This document shows positions 6,652 to 15,755 of a stretch of DNA of 37,756 nt, one piece after another. The position numbers and the translations under genes are program-made. The stretch lies in NCBI RefSeq assembly GCF_003470665.1, contig NZ_QRJZ01000023.1, positions 1-37,756 of the forward strand, given 5' to 3'. The notes beneath the pieces are model-generated. The model was not told the origin of the DNA. It was given only the letters and a program-made list of their open reading frames with translations, and made no database searches. How positions within the stretch are numbered: position 1 is the first letter of the stretch; every line of letters starts with the position of its first letter. This DNA comes from Collinsella sp. AM17-1 (lineage in GTDB: Bacteria > Actinomycetota > Coriobacteriia > Coriobacteriales > Coriobacteriaceae).

Positions 6652-6717
6652 AACAAACAATTTGTTAGGTTTACCAATCAAAAAGTGTGATAGAACAGTG
6701 CTAACAAACTTTTTGTT
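6652..6717. promoter_or_regulatory. ygeX: Two AACAAANNNTTTGTT operator-like palindromes
   Basis: Identical-arm palindromes AACAAA-CAA-TTTGTT (6652-6666) and AACAAA-CTT-TTTGTT (6703-6717) have centres 51 bp apart, about five helical turns, so dimers on both would face the same side. They lie 93-158 bp before ygeX and 120-185 bp before the divergent regulator gene. They are likely regulator sites; a core promoter between them could not be set with confidence. Confidence 0.6.
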
Positions 6718-6809
6718 TGGCATCCACATAAAAGTTCAGCCGTGTGAATGGGATCGGGCTGAAACGCGTATGCGGGGGCCGGCAAGAGAGAACTTAAGGA
6801 GTTCACCGT

Positions 6810-8024
6810 ATGGCCGATAAGATCCAGTGGGCGGGCAACACGATGCCCAAGAGCGATGACAAGCACTTGGGAATCATGAGCCTCGACCACGTGAAGAAGG
6901 CCCGCGCCTTCCACCAGTCGTTCCCCCAGTACACCGTCACTCCGCTTGCCCGCCTGGACGGCCAGGCCGCGCGCCTGGGCCTGTCCAACCTGTGCGTTAA
7001 GGACGAGAGCTATCGCTTTGGCCTCAACGCCTTTAAGGTTCTGGGCGGTTCGTTTGCCATGGCCAACTACATTGCCGACGAGACCGGCAAGGACGTTGCC
7101 GAGTGCACCTTCGATTACCTGACCTCCGATCAGCTTGCCAAGGATTTTGGCCAGGCTACCTTCTTTACCGCCACCGACGGCAACCATGGCCGCGGCGTGG
7201 CATGGGCTGCCAACAAGCTGGGCCAGAAGGCCGTCGTGCACATGCCTAAGGGTTCCACCAAGCCTCGCTTCGATAACATCGCCGCCGAGGGCGCAACGGT
7301 GACCATCGAAGAGGTCAACTACGATGAGTGCGTGCGCATGGCCGCCGCCGAGGCCGACGCCTGCGAGCGCGGCGTCATCGTTCAGGACACCGCCTGGGAG
7401 GGCTACGAGAAGATCCCGTCCTGGATCATGGAGGGTTACGGCACCATGGCCTCCGAGGCTGCCGAGCAGCTGCGCGAGATGGCCATCAACCGCCCGACGC
7501 ACGTGTTTGTCCAGGCTGGCGTGGGTTCGCTCGCGGGCGCCGTGGTGGGCTACTTCACCAACCTGTATCCCGATAACCCGCCCACCTTCGTCGTGGTTGA
7601 GTGCGCGCCTGCCGCCTGCCTGTACAAGGGCGCTGCCGCCGGCGACGGCGATCCGCGCATCGTGGACGGCGACATGCCCTCCATCATGGCCGGCCTGTGC
7701 TGTGGCGAGCCCAACATCTTGGGTTGGGATATCCTGCGCAACCACACCACCGCCTTCGTGTCCTGCCCCGACTGGGTCACCGCTCGCGGCATGCGCACCC
7801 TGGGCGCTCCCGAGAAGGGCGACCCGCGCGTCATCTCCGGCGAGTCCGGCGCTGTGACCACCGGCCTGGTCGAGACTCTCATGCTCGATCCCGAGTACGC
7901 CGAGCTCAAGGAGCTCATCGGCCTGGACAAGACGAGCTCCGTGCTCTGCTTCTCCACCGAGGGCGATACGGACCCCGACCAGTATCGCCGTATTGTTTGG
8001 GAAGGCGAATATCCCACTTGCTAA
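6810..8024 (+). CDS. ygeX: 2,3-diaminopropionate ammonia-lyase
   Basis: A 404-residue PLP enzyme of fold type II; the E. coli protein is of similar length. It converts 2,3-diaminopropionate to pyruvate and two ammonia in the cytosol. The PLP lysine is K76 in RFGLNAFKVLGGSFA. The cofactor loop TDGNHGRGVAWAA and the glycine-rich VFVQAGVGSLAGAVVGYF are present. AAGGAG lies 8 bases upstream of the ATG. It is the first gene of the ygeX-ygeY-ygeW block and directly follows the palindrome pair. In gut anaerobes this gene set is reported as part of anaerobic purine (uric acid) breakdown, with diaminopropionate as a late intermediate; the role here is inferred from that. Confidence 0.95.
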   Translation: MADKIQWAGNTMPKSDDKHLGIMSLDHVKKARAFHQSFPQYTVTPLARLDGQAARLGLSNLCVKDESYRFGLNAFKVLGGSFAMANYIADETGKDVAECTFDYLTSDQLAKDFGQATFFTATDGNHGRGVAWAANKLGQKAVVHMPKGSTKPRFDNIAAEGATVTIEEVNYDECVRMAAAEADACERGVIVQDTAWEGYEKIPSWIMEGYGTMASEAAEQLREMAINRPTHVFVQAGVGSLAGAVVGYFTNLYPDNPPTFVVVECAPAACLYKGAAAGDGDPRIVDGDMPSIMAGLCCGEPNILGWDILRNHTTAFVSCPDWVTARGMRTLGAPEKGDPRVISGESGAVTTGLVETLMLDPEYAELKELIGLDKTSSVLCFSTEGDTDPDQYRRIVWEGEYPTC

Positions 8025-8031
8025 TCGTTAG

Positions 8032-8058
8032 GGCGGAGTGAATAGGTATCGCTCCGCC
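8032..8058. other. Intergenic hairpin between ygeX and ygeY
   Basis: GGCGGAG (8032-8038) pairs with CTCCGCC (8052-8058) across a 13-base loop. No T run follows. It may stabilise or separate the ygeX message from ygeY. Confidence 0.4.
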
Positions 8059-8098
8059 ACCTCACAGGTAGATTCCTTCGTTTGAAAGGTTATGAACA

Positions 8099-9484
8099 AT
8101 GGCTAAAGAACTCGATTTCGACGCTATCAAGGCTGCTGCTGAGTCTCATCGTGCTGATATGACTCGCTTCCTGCGCGCTATGATCTCTCACCCCTCTGAG
8201 TCTTGCGAGGAGGGTGAGGTTGTCGCTTGCATCAAGGCCGAGATGGAGAGCCTTGGCTATGACGAGGTCAAGGTCGACGGCCTGGGCAACGTTATGGGCT
8301 TTATGGGCGAGGGCGACAAGATCATCGCCATCGACTCCCACATCGACACCGTCGGCATCGGCAACATCGAGAACTGGGATGCCGATCCCTATGAGGGCTA
8401 CGAGACCGACGAGATCATCTACGGCCGCGGCGGCTCCGACCAGGAGGGTGGCATGGCTTCTGCTACCTACGCTGCCAAGATGATGAAGGACATGGGCCTC
8501 ATCCCCGAGGGCTACAAGATCATGGTCGTCGGCACCGTCCAGGAAGAGGACTGCGACGGCATGTGCTGGCAGTACATCTACAACAAGGACGGCATTAAGC
8601 CCGAGTTCGTCATTTCCACCGAGCCCACCGACGGCGGCATCTATCGCGGTCACCGCGGCCGTATGGAGATCCGCGTCGACGTTCACGGCACCTCCTGCCA
8701 CGGCTCCGCTCCCGACCGCGGCGACAACGCCATCTACAAGATGGCCGACATCATCGCCGACGTCCGCGCCCTCAACAACAACGGCTGCGACGAGTCGACC
8801 GACATCAAGGGCCTCGTCAAAATGCTCGACCCCAAGTACAACCCCGAGCACTTTGAGGATGCCCGCTTCCTGGGCCGCGGCACCTGCACCGTCAGCCAGA
8901 TCTTCTACACCAGCCCCAGCCGCTGCGCTGTCGCTGACTCCTGCGCCATCTCCATCGACCGTCGCATGACCGCCGGCGAGACCTGGGAGTCATGCCTGGA
9001 CGAGATCCGCAACCTGCCGGCCGCCAAGAAGTACGGCGACGACGTGAAGGTCTCCATGTACATGTACGACCGTCCGTCCTGGACCGGCGAGGTCTACGAG
9101 ACCGAGGCTTACTTCCCCACGTGGATCAACAAGGAGACCGCTCCGCACGTCAAGGCCCTCGTCGACGCCCACAAGGCCATGTTCGGTGACGAGCGCATCG
9201 GCTGCGAGCCCAGCATGGACAAGCGCACCGGCCGTCCGCTGTGCGACAAGTGGACCTTCTCCACGAACTGCGTTTCCATCCAGGGCCGCTATGGCATCCC
9301 CTGCGTTGGCTTTGGCCCGGGTGCCGAGTCTCAGGCTCACGCTCCCAACGAGGTCACCTACAAGGACGACCTGGTCACCGCTGCCGCCATGTATGTTGCT
9401 GCTTTGAACCTCTACGATCCGAGCCAGGCCGATGGCGACGCTACCGTGTTCCGCGCTGGTCTGACCAACAACAAGATCGACTAG
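8099..9484 (+). CDS. ygeY: YgeY-type M20 family metallohydrolase
   Basis: 461 residues, an M20/ArgE/DapE-like di-zinc amidohydrolase. Metal and catalytic motifs are visible: AIDSHIDTV (H81, D83), [10 protein letters not shown] (D114, E116), [11 protein letters not shown] (E149, E150) and a late AHAPNE with the last His ligand. YgeY proteins form a subfamily tied to selenium and purine gene clusters and probably hydrolyse a ureido or amide intermediate; the exact substrate is inferred. The start ATG follows GAAAGG. It lies 74 bases after ygeX and 201 bases before ygeW. Confidence 0.92.
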   Translation: MAKELDFDAIKAAAESHRADMTRFLRAMISHPSESCEEGEVVACIKAEMESLGYDEVKVDGLGNVMGFMGEGDKIIAIDSHIDTVGIGNIENWDADPYEGYETDEIIYGRGGSDQEGGMASATYAAKMMKDMGLIPEGYKIMVVGTVQEEDCDGMCWQYIYNKDGIKPEFVISTEPTDGGIYRGHRGRMEIRVDVHGTSCHGSAPDRGDNAIYKMADIIADVRALNNNGCDESTDIKGLVKMLDPKYNPEHFEDARFLGRGTCTVSQIFYTSPSRCAVADSCAISIDRRMTAGETWESCLDEIRNLPAAKKYGDDVKVSMYMYDRPSWTGEVYETEAYFPTWINKETAPHVKALVDAHKAMFGDERIGCEPSMDKRTGRPLCDKWTFSTNCVSIQGRYGIPCVGFGPGAESQAHAPNEVTYKDDLVTAAAMYVAALNLYDPSQADGDATVFRAGLTNNKID

Positions 9485-9506
9485 TCCCATTCCTCGATCT
9501 TGTTGA

Positions 9507-9531
9507 GCCGGGGACAGCCTGTGTCCCCGGC
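9507..9531. repeat. Perfect 10-bp stem, 5-base loop
   Basis: GCCGGGGACA (9507-9516), loop GCCTG, TGTCCCCGGC (9522-9531). It comes 22 bases after the ygeY stop without a T run. It is probably a dispersed palindrome or an RNA 3' stabiliser rather than an intrinsic terminator. The rest of the 9485-9685 gap shows no gene. Confidence 0.6.
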
Positions 9532-9685
9532 ACCCCCTGTTGACTTGGGGCCCGCGGTCGTTATCTCCCATGCTTCCTCAACGGTAGCGGGTCCTCGTCA
9601 TAGTGCTCTGCATGTTCTAGCCACACGCGCATGCCGGAGCACATCTACTCATTGCGATCGTTTCATCTATGGAAAGGATATTTAC

Positions 9686-10888
9686 ATGGACGCCAAGTTT
9701 ACCGAGCTCGTCGAGCAGCTGAACGGCCTCGATTTTAAGGGCATGTACGGCAGCGACTTCCTGCACACCTGGGATAAGACCACCGATGAGCTCAAGGCTC
9801 TCTACATCGTTGCCGACGCCCTGCGCGAGCTGCGTGAGAACAACGTTTCGTCCAAGATCTTCGACTCGGGCCTGGCCGTCTCCCTGTTCCGCGACAACTC
9901 CACCCGTACGCGCTTCTCCTTCTCTAAGGCCGCCAACCTGCTCGGCCTCGAGCTGCAGGACCTGGACGAGAAGAAGTCCCAGATCGCTCACGGCGAGACC
10001 GTCCGCGAGACCGCTACCATGATCTCCTTCATGGCCGACGTCATCGGCATCCGCGACGACATGTACATCGGCAAGGGCGACGCCTACATGGCCGAGGTCT
10101 CCGAGTCTGTCCAGCAGGCCTACGAGGACGGCGTTCTGGATCACCGTCCCACGCTCATCTCCCTGCAGTCCGATTCCGACCACCCCACGCAGTCCTCTGC
10201 CGACATGCTCTACCTCATCAACGAGTTTGGCGGTCTTGAGAACCTCAAGGGCAAGAAGGTTGCCGTCACCTGGGCCTATTCGCCCTCTTACGGCAAGCCG
10301 CTGTCCTGCCCGCAGTCGCTGATCAGCCTGCTGCCCCGCTTTGGCATGGACGTCACCCTGGCCCACCCCGAGGGCTACGACCTCATGCCCGAGGTCGTCG
10401 AGCGCGCCAAGGGCTATGCCGCCGAGTCCGGCACCACCTTTAAGCAGGTCAACACCATGGCCGAGGCCTTCGAGGGCGCCGACATCGTGATCCCCAAGAG
10501 CTGGGCTCCGTTTGCCGCCATGGAGAAGCGTACCAACCTGTACGCCGAGGGCGACGACGCCGGCATCGCAGCGCTCGAGAAGGAGCTGCTCGCTCAGAAC
10601 GCCACCCATCAGGACTGGTGCTCCACGACCGAGCTCATGGAGAAGACCGCCAACGGCCAGGACACCATCTTTATGCACCCGCTGCCCGCCGACATCTCCG
10701 GTGTCTCCTGCGAGCACGGCGAGGTCAACGCCGACGTCTTTGACATGCACCGCGTGGGCATGTACAAGGAGGCCAGCTACAAGCCGTACGCCATCGCAGC
10801 CATGATGTTCCTGCAGAAGGTTGCCGATCCCGCCGCTACCCTCAAGGCCCTCGACGAGCGCAACACCGCCCGTTGGTTCCAGGCCTAA
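9686..10888 (+). CDS. ygeW: YgeW-type knotted carbamoyltransferase
   Basis: 400 residues from the ATG at 9686, which follows GGAAAGG; the frame is open 186 bases further upstream, but that part is not protein-like. It is an aspartate/ornithine carbamoyltransferase fold: carbamoyl-phosphate motif FRDNSTRTRFS (STRTR at 72-76), HPTQSSADML (166-175) and HPLPADISG near the C-terminus. YgeW differs from OTCase and ATCase in its second-substrate site, and its natural substrate is unsettled; in the purine pathway it would work in the phosphorolytic direction to give carbamoyl phosphate. No carbamate kinase, its usual partner, is in the window. Confidence 0.93.
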   Translation: MDAKFTELVEQLNGLDFKGMYGSDFLHTWDKTTDELKALYIVADALRELRENNVSSKIFDSGLAVSLFRDNSTRTRFSFSKAANLLGLELQDLDEKKSQIAHGETVRETATMISFMADVIGIRDDMYIGKGDAYMAEVSESVQQAYEDGVLDHRPTLISLQSDSDHPTQSSADMLYLINEFGGLENLKGKKVAVTWAYSPSYGKPLSCPQSLISLLPRFGMDVTLAHPEGYDLMPEVVERAKGYAAESGTTFKQVNTMAEAFEGADIVIPKSWAPFAAMEKRTNLYAEGDDAGIAALEKELLAQNATHQDWCSTTELMEKTANGQDTIFMHPLPADISGVSCEHGEVNADVFDMHRVGMYKEASYKPYAIAAMMFLQKVADPAATLKALDERNTARWFQA

Positions 10889-10911
10889 AGCCGCGCTGAG
10901 GTAAGCCATGT

Positions 10912-10950
10912 AAAGGGGGCGCTCTGCCAACCGGCGGGGTGCCCCTTTTT
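10912..10950 (+). terminator. Intrinsic terminator after ygeW
   Basis: An AAGGGG-containing left arm (10913 on) pairs with GCCCCTT (10941-10947), with a CCAACCGG inner segment, followed by TTTTT (10946-10950). It ends the ygeXYW unit 62 bases after the stop codon. Confidence 0.75.
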
Positions 10951-11038
10951 GCATCGTGGGCGTGCGGGATAAGCGCTTTCGATGTAGATGCCCCGCGACG
11001 CGAGTTATGGGTACGATGGTTTCAGGGGAGGTATCGCC

Positions 11039-11653
11039 ATGAAACTCGGTTGCGTCATTATGGCTTCGGGCGAGGGCAAGCGGCTTGGCTCTAACAAGAT
11101 GCTTGCCGATATCTATGGCAAGCCGCTGATTGCCCGGACTATCGATTCGGTTCCCCGGGGCTTTGACGTCGTGGTTTCGACGCGTTGGCCCGAGGTCGCC
11201 CAGATTTGCGAGGACAAGCATTGCCCGTGCGTGCTGCACGATGGCAAGCTCAGGAGCGAAAGCGTCCGTGCGGGCCTTTCGTGGGGGGCGAGCCGCGGCT
11301 GGAAGGGTTGCCTCTTTTTGCCGGGCGACCAGCCGCTCGTGAGTTCGGATTCTTTTGAGACCATGGTTCGCGCGTTTGATGAGCGTGGCCGCAAGTATCC
11401 GGTGCGTCTTGCGTGCAACGGTGAGCCTTCGAGCCCGGTGCTCTTTCCGGCGGAACTGTTCGATGCACTTATGTGTCTTGAGGGTAAGGACGGCGGCGGT
11501 TCGATCCTCAAGGACCGTACCGACGTGGTGCTGGTCGAGGCGCGTGCCTACGAGCTGTGGGACGTCGATACCGTCAAGGGACAGCGACGCATAACGGAGC
11601 ATATCGCCGCCTGCTCGTATTTTGATCGCGTGGCCAACTGCATCAATCAATAA
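11039..11653 (+). CDS. mocA: MocA-like molybdopterin cytidylyltransferase
   Basis: 204 residues, a MobA-like NTP transferase. The nucleotide motif is SGEGKRLGSNKML (10-22), then LPGDQPLV (94-101) as the metal-binding loop. It would add CMP to molybdopterin to make the MCD cofactor used by xanthine-dehydrogenase-family enzymes. The start ATG has GGGGAGG 7 bases upstream; the frame is open back to 10988 without a ribosome site. Ten bases separate it from hyuA, so they form an operon. It follows the ygeW terminator and thus probably has its own promoter in 10951-11038. Confidence 0.85.
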   Translation: MKLGCVIMASGEGKRLGSNKMLADIYGKPLIARTIDSVPRGFDVVVSTRWPEVAQICEDKHCPCVLHDGKLRSESVRAGLSWGASRGWKGCLFLPGDQPLVSSDSFETMVRAFDERGRKYPVRLACNGEPSSPVLFPAELFDALMCLEGKDGGGSILKDRTDVVLVEARAYELWDVDTVKGQRRITEHIAACSYFDRVANCINQ

Positions 11654-11662
11654 GGAGCAATT

Positions 11663-13030
11663 ATGATCATCATCAAAAACGGCGCACTCGTGACGCCCCA
11701 GGGGCTTCGCCGCGCCGATCTTGCCATGGATGGCGATAAGATCGTACGGATTGCCGCGGCGATTGAGCCGGCCGAGGGCGATACCGTCGAGGATGCTGCG
11801 GGCTGCTGGGTGTTCCCGGGCTTTATCGATGGGCACACGCACATGCAGTGCTGGACCGGCATGGATTGGACAGCCGATAGCTTTGAGACCGGCACGCGCG
11901 CGGCTGCCTGCGGCGGCACGACGACCATTGTGGACTACGCGACGGCCGATCGCGGCGTGACCATGCCCGATGCCTTGGCCGAGTGGCATCGCCGCGCCGA
12001 CGGAACCTGCACGGCCAACTACGCCTTTCATATGGCACTCGCCGAGTGGAACGAGCGCAACCGCGCCGACCTCTCGGCCATGCGCGAGGCGGGCGTATCG
12101 TCGTTCAAGACCTACTTTGCCTACGATCATCTGCGCCTGGACGATGCCGAGACGCTCGAGGTGCTGGAGGAACTCAAGCGTATTGGCGGCATACTGTGCG
12201 TGCATTGCGAGAACGGTACGCTGGTGAATGAGCTGCAGAAGCGCGTGTTTGAGCAGGGTATCCACGGGCCCGAGGGCCATGCGCTCAGCCGTCCGGATGT
12301 GTGCGAGGCCGAGGCCGTGAGCCGTCTGCTGTATCTGGCACACCTGGCCGGCGACGCACCGGTCAACGTGGTACACCTTTCGACCAAGTTGGGGCTCGAG
12401 GCCATTCGCGCTGCCAAAGCGCGCGGGCAGAAGAACATCTATGTCGAGACCTGTCCTCAATATCTGATGCTCGACGATACGCGCTACTTGGAGCAGGGCG
12501 AGGACGGCTTTGCGGGCGCCAAGTATGTGATGAGCCCGCCGCTGCGCCATGCCGGCGACCGTGCGGCACTGCGCGAGGCGCTTGTGGCCGGCGAGATCGA
12601 TACGATTGCGACCGACCACTGCAGCTTTAACCTGCACGGGCAAAAGGACCGCGGGCGCGATGACTTCCGCGCGATTCCCAACGGCGGGCCCGGTGTGGAG
12701 CATCGCCCCGTCGCGATCGCTACGAGTTTTGAGGGACAGCTGGGCCCCGAGGATCTGTGCCGCTTGATGAGCGAGAACCCGGCGCGCGTGTTTGGCATGT
12801 ATCCGCGCAAGGGCTGTCTTGCCGAGGGCTCCGATGCCGACGTGTGCGTGTGGGATCCCAAGGCGCGCTGGACCATTCGCGCGGCGACGCAGCATCAGGC
12901 CGTGGACTACACGCCGCTCGAGGGCTTTGAGGCGCACGGCCGCGCCAAGGCTGTGTTTGTGAACGGCGTGCTGGCCGCGCGCGACGGCGAGCCCACCGGA
13001 GCCCAACCCGGCCGCTACGTCCCCCGCTAA
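11663..13030 (+). CDS. hyuA: D-hydantoinase/dihydropyrimidinase-like amidohydrolase
   Basis: 455 residues of the amidohydrolase superfamily. The full di-metal site is visible: HTH at 58-60, carboxylated lysine K149 in SSFKTYFAYD, H181 (VHCENG), H238 (VVHLS) and D318 in ATDHCSF. It hydrolyses cyclic ureides (hydantoin or dihydropyrimidine rings). It corresponds to E. coli ygeZ/hyuA, which lies in the same cluster, and would open a ring intermediate of purine breakdown. AAGGAG precedes the ATG. The stop is 20 bases from the convergent yqeC stop. Confidence 0.93.
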   Translation: MIIIKNGALVTPQGLRRADLAMDGDKIVRIAAAIEPAEGDTVEDAAGCWVFPGFIDGHTHMQCWTGMDWTADSFETGTRAAACGGTTTIVDYATADRGVTMPDALAEWHRRADGTCTANYAFHMALAEWNERNRADLSAMREAGVSSFKTYFAYDHLRLDDAETLEVLEELKRIGGILCVHCENGTLVNELQKRVFEQGIHGPEGHALSRPDVCEAEAVSRLLYLAHLAGDAPVNVVHLSTKLGLEAIRAAKARGQKNIYVETCPQYLMLDDTRYLEQGEDGFAGAKYVMSPPLRHAGDRAALREALVAGEIDTIATDHCSFNLHGQKDRGRDDFRAIPNGGPGVEHRPVAIATSFEGQLGPEDLCRLMSENPARVFGMYPRKGCLAEGSDADVCVWDPKARWTIRAATQHQAVDYTPLEGFEAHGRAKAVFVNGVLAARDGEPTGAQPGRYVPR

Positions 13031-13050
13031 CGGGGACGACGCCAAATTGG

Positions 13051-13788
13051 CTACCCCTGGAGGCTGGTGGCGACGATGGGGCGGCCGAGGGCTGCTTCGA
13101 AGCGGTCGGCCATCGTGGGGTCGCTGAGCGTGTCGACTTGGTTGAGCATGACGCGTGCGGTGCTGAGTTCCAGCGCCTGCATCTCGGCATTGAGCACCTG
13201 GGCGACGCGCTCGGGTGTGGCGATGTCGGTGAGCTCGCAGCCGCAACGCTCGCAAAAGAGCTCGGGGCGGTGGACTGCTTCGTTGATGGGCTTGCCGAGC
13301 CCCGAGGCGCCGACGATCCAGACGATGTTGGCCGCGCCAGAGGGAATCACCGGCTCCCAGGTGGCGTGGGCCTTGAGTGGGAGCCGCTTGCTGCCGTCCG
13401 CCTCGGCCAAGACGTAGTTAAAGCGCCGTGCCAGCTCGTTGAGCGGCTCAGCGGGGGCGGAGAGCTTGCCTGTCTCCGGGTCCAAGACGCCTGCCTGGCA
13501 GATGCTTCCGTGCACAAGGCCCGTGCAGGCCTCGCAGGTGCAACCGGGGACATGCGCGGCGCCCGGCTTCCAAGGCGCGGCGTCCAGGCGACGGTTCGAC
13601 CCGTCCCATGGCACGCCGGCGACGGGAAACATATGCGTGGTGGTGCAGAGGAGCACGCGGCCACCAGCGCGCATAAGCTCAAGGCCGAGCGTCTTGAGCA
13701 ACGTCGACTTGCCGCCGCTGCCGATAATCGCGGTAATGTCCGGCTCGATCCTGAGCGCCGAGGCAAGATTGCCGCTAACCGTTTCCAT
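13051..13788 (-). CDS. yqeC: YqeC, selenium-dependent hydroxylase accessory protein
   Basis: A 245-residue P-loop protein: Walker-like GSGGKST (23-29), TTTHMFP, then AEADGSKRLPLKAH, hallmarks of the YqeC family found only with selenium-dependent molybdenum hydroxylases. It has two Cys clusters (GCTCEAC and FCERCGC) that could bind metal or selenium. The biochemical step is undefined; it is thought to help insert or activate the labile selenium cofactor. It is on the opposite strand from its neighbours, divergent from yqeB and convergent with hyuA, so its expression is separate. Confidence 0.9.
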   Translation of the reverse strand: METVSGNLASALRIEPDITAIIGSGGKSTLLKTLGLELMRAGGRVLLCTTTHMFPVAGVPWDGSNRRLDAAPWKPGAAHVPGCTCEACTGLVHGSICQAGVLDPETGKLSAPAEPLNELARRFNYVLAEADGSKRLPLKAHATWEPVIPSGAANIVWIVGASGLGKPINEAVHRPELFCERCGCELTDIATPERVAQVLNAEMQALELSTARVMLNQVDTLSDPTMADRFEAALGRPIVATSLQG

Positions 13789-13890
13789 CTGTTCACCGCC
13801 GTATAATACTGTGATAATAAATAATCATCAGAGTAGCGGTCGAACCGCTTTTGCTCTGCTCAAACCGTAGCACAGGGAGGTGCCCCGGGA
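13789..13890. promoter_or_regulatory. Divergent yqeC/yqeB promoter region
   Basis: A 102-base AT-rich gap between divergent starts. It holds TATAAT on plus (13802-13807), which is also near TATTAT on minus, and an inverted GCGGTTCGACCGC-like stretch (plus AGCGGTCGAACCGCT, 13835-13849). Exact promoters could not be fixed. Confidence 0.4.
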
Positions 13891-14685
13891 ATGCTCGTTT
13901 ATGTTCGCGGCGCCGGCGATATCGCCACGGGTGTCGCTGCCCGTTTGGTACGTGCCGGCGTGTCGGTCGTTATGGCCGATATCGCGGTCCCCACGTGCAT
14001 CCGTCGCACAATCAGTTTTTGCGAGGCCATTCGCCTGGGTGAGGTCGAGGTCGAGGGCATTTGCGCTCGCTTGGCGCAGACGCCGGCAGAGGCGCTTGCA
14101 ATTACCGAGGCCGGAGACGTCGCCGTCGTGGTAGACCCCCAGGCTAAGATGCTCGACGAACTGAAGCCTGCTGCCGTGGTCGACGCGATTCTGGCTAAGC
14201 GCAACTTGGGCACCATGCGCGATATGGCGCCTGTCGTCATCGCCGTAGGGCCGGGCTTTACCGCGCCGGTCGATTGCGACGCCGTGGTCGAGACCATGCG
14301 CGGTCATTTCCTCGGCCGCGTCATCACCCAAGGTTCGCCCCAGCCCAATACGGGCGTGCCGGGCATCATCGCCGGCTATGGCAAGGAGCGCGTTATCCAC
14401 AGCCCCGCCGCCGGCGTGTTTAGGTCCGACCGCGCGATCGGCGACATCGTGAGTGCCGGAGACGTGATTGGCTACGCGGGCGATACGCCCATGTGCACGC
14501 AGATCGATGGCTGTCTGCGCGGGCTTTTGGCGAACGGCGTGCAGGTGACTGAGGGCTTTAAATGCGCCGATGTCGATCCGCGCGGCGATGCCAGCTATAT
14601 CAACTACATTTCGGACAAAGCGACGTCGGTCGGCGGCGGCGTGCTCGAGGCGCTCGCCATGCTCACCGGTGTATTTCAGGAATAG
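13891..14685 (+). CDS. yqeB: YqeB, selenium-dependent molybdenum cofactor protein
   Basis: 264 residues. The N-terminus is Rossmann-like (YVRGAGDIATGVAARLV). Later come AKRNLGT, AVGPGFTAP, and FLGRVITQGSPQPNTG with a possible lid, characteristic of the YqeB family linked to selenium-dependent molybdenum hydroxylases (purine hydroxylase and relatives). The molecular role is not established. The ATG at 13891 has GGGAGG 11 bases upstream. It lies 9 bases before xdhC, so they are co-transcribed. Its presence predicts a selD gene and an XDH-type hydroxylase elsewhere in this genome. Confidence 0.92.
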   Translation: MLVYVRGAGDIATGVAARLVRAGVSVVMADIAVPTCIRRTISFCEAIRLGEVEVEGICARLAQTPAEALAITEAGDVAVVVDPQAKMLDELKPAAVVDAILAKRNLGTMRDMAPVVIAVGPGFTAPVDCDAVVETMRGHFLGRVITQGSPQPNTGVPGIIAGYGKERVIHSPAAGVFRSDRAIGDIVSAGDVIGYAGDTPMCTQIDGCLRGLLANGVQVTEGFKCADVDPRGDASYINYISDKATSVGGGVLEALAMLTGVFQE

Positions 14686-14694
14686 GAAGCGACG

Positions 14695-15738
14695 ATGGAA
14701 AAGCTCGATGTGGTGAATGCTGCGCTTGGCGCTCTGAAGGCTGGTAAGACGTGCGAGCTGGTGGTCGTGGCCGGCACGGCAGGGTCATCGCCGCGCGGCG
14801 TGGGCGCCTGGATGGCCGTCTTTGCCGATGGCAGCCAAGCGGGCACCATCGGCGGCGGCAAGATTGAGCTCTTTGCGCTGGACGAGGCGCGCGAGCTGCT
14901 GGCCGCAGGTCAATCGCGTCTGGTCCGCTACACCATGGGCGGTGAGAACTCCGATACCGGCATGATCTGCGGCGGAGCCATCTGCCTGTGCTATCTGCAC
15001 CTGGATGTATCGCAGGTGCCGTTGTTCCAATCGGTTGCCGACGTCTTGGCATATCGACGCATCGGCGACTTCGTCATCGACTTTGAACCGTTTATCGCAA
15101 ACGCGCTCGAGGGCGATGTGGCCGAGTACCATGGCGGGGCATCGCGCCATACCATAGCCGACTGCCCCGAGCTTTCGCTGGTGGAGGAGGGGAGTAAGGT
15201 CACCTACACCAACGCCGCCTCCGAGATTCCCCCGGCGCACATCGAGACGCTCTGCCCCGAGGGCCTGACCTACATCTTTGGCTGCGGACACGTGGGCGCC
15301 GCGACGGCGCGCGTGCTCACGGCGGCGGGCTTTGCCGTTGTGGCGTGCGATGACCGCCCCGGCACGCTGACGCCCGAATGGGTGCCCGGTGTCTACGATC
15401 GTCGCCTGGTCGATTACAAGAACCTGAGCGAGCTGTGTCCCATCGGTCCGCGCGACTTGGTGGTCGTGGCCACAGCAGGCCACAAGTCCGATATCGACGT
15501 GGTGATTCAGGCCATGCGTGCCAAACCCGCCTATCTGGGCTGCTTGGGCTCGCGTCGCAAGACGGCCTTTGTGCGGGCTCGCTTGGAGCAGGAGGGCTTT
15601 ACGCAGGACCAGATCGACGAGCTGCACCTGCCGATCGGAGTCGCCATCGAGGCAGAGGATCCCGAGGAGATCGCTATCTCCATCGCCGCCGAGATGATCC
15701 ACCTGCGCCGCACCAAGCTCGTCCCCCGCAAGCGCTAA
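14695..15738 (+). CDS. xdhC: XdhC/CoxI-type molybdenum cofactor insertion protein
   Basis: 347 residues. The N-terminal XdhC domain has GSSPRG (about 30-35) and GTIGGGKIE (50-58). The C-terminal Rossmann domain has FGCGHVGAATARVL (GCGHVG at 196-201), then VATAGHKSD and LGCLGSRRKTAFVRARL. XdhC proteins bind the mature molybdenum cofactor, help add its terminal sulfido (or selenido) ligand and insert it into xanthine-dehydrogenase-family enzymes. With yqeB, yqeC and mocA it completes a cofactor maturation set without its target enzyme in the window. It ends 17 bases before a long palindrome. Confidence 0.92.
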   Translation: MEKLDVVNAALGALKAGKTCELVVVAGTAGSSPRGVGAWMAVFADGSQAGTIGGGKIELFALDEARELLAAGQSRLVRYTMGGENSDTGMICGGAICLCYLHLDVSQVPLFQSVADVLAYRRIGDFVIDFEPFIANALEGDVAEYHGGASRHTIADCPELSLVEEGSKVTYTNAASEIPPAHIETLCPEGLTYIFGCGHVGAATARVLTAAGFAVVACDDRPGTLTPEWVPGVYDRRLVDYKNLSELCPIGPRDLVVVATAGHKSDIDVVIQAMRAKPAYLGCLGSRRKTAFVRARLEQEGFTQDQIDELHLPIGVAIEAEDPEEIAISIAAEMIHLRRTKLVPRKR

Positions 15739-15755
15739 TCGCATCCCCACCAATA

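Noticed and set aside
9617..13255. Minus-strand open frame of 1212 residues
   Set aside because: It is the shadow of ygeW, mocA and hyuA in a GC-rich region; composition is His/Arg/Gly-rich, with no ribosome site and no family.
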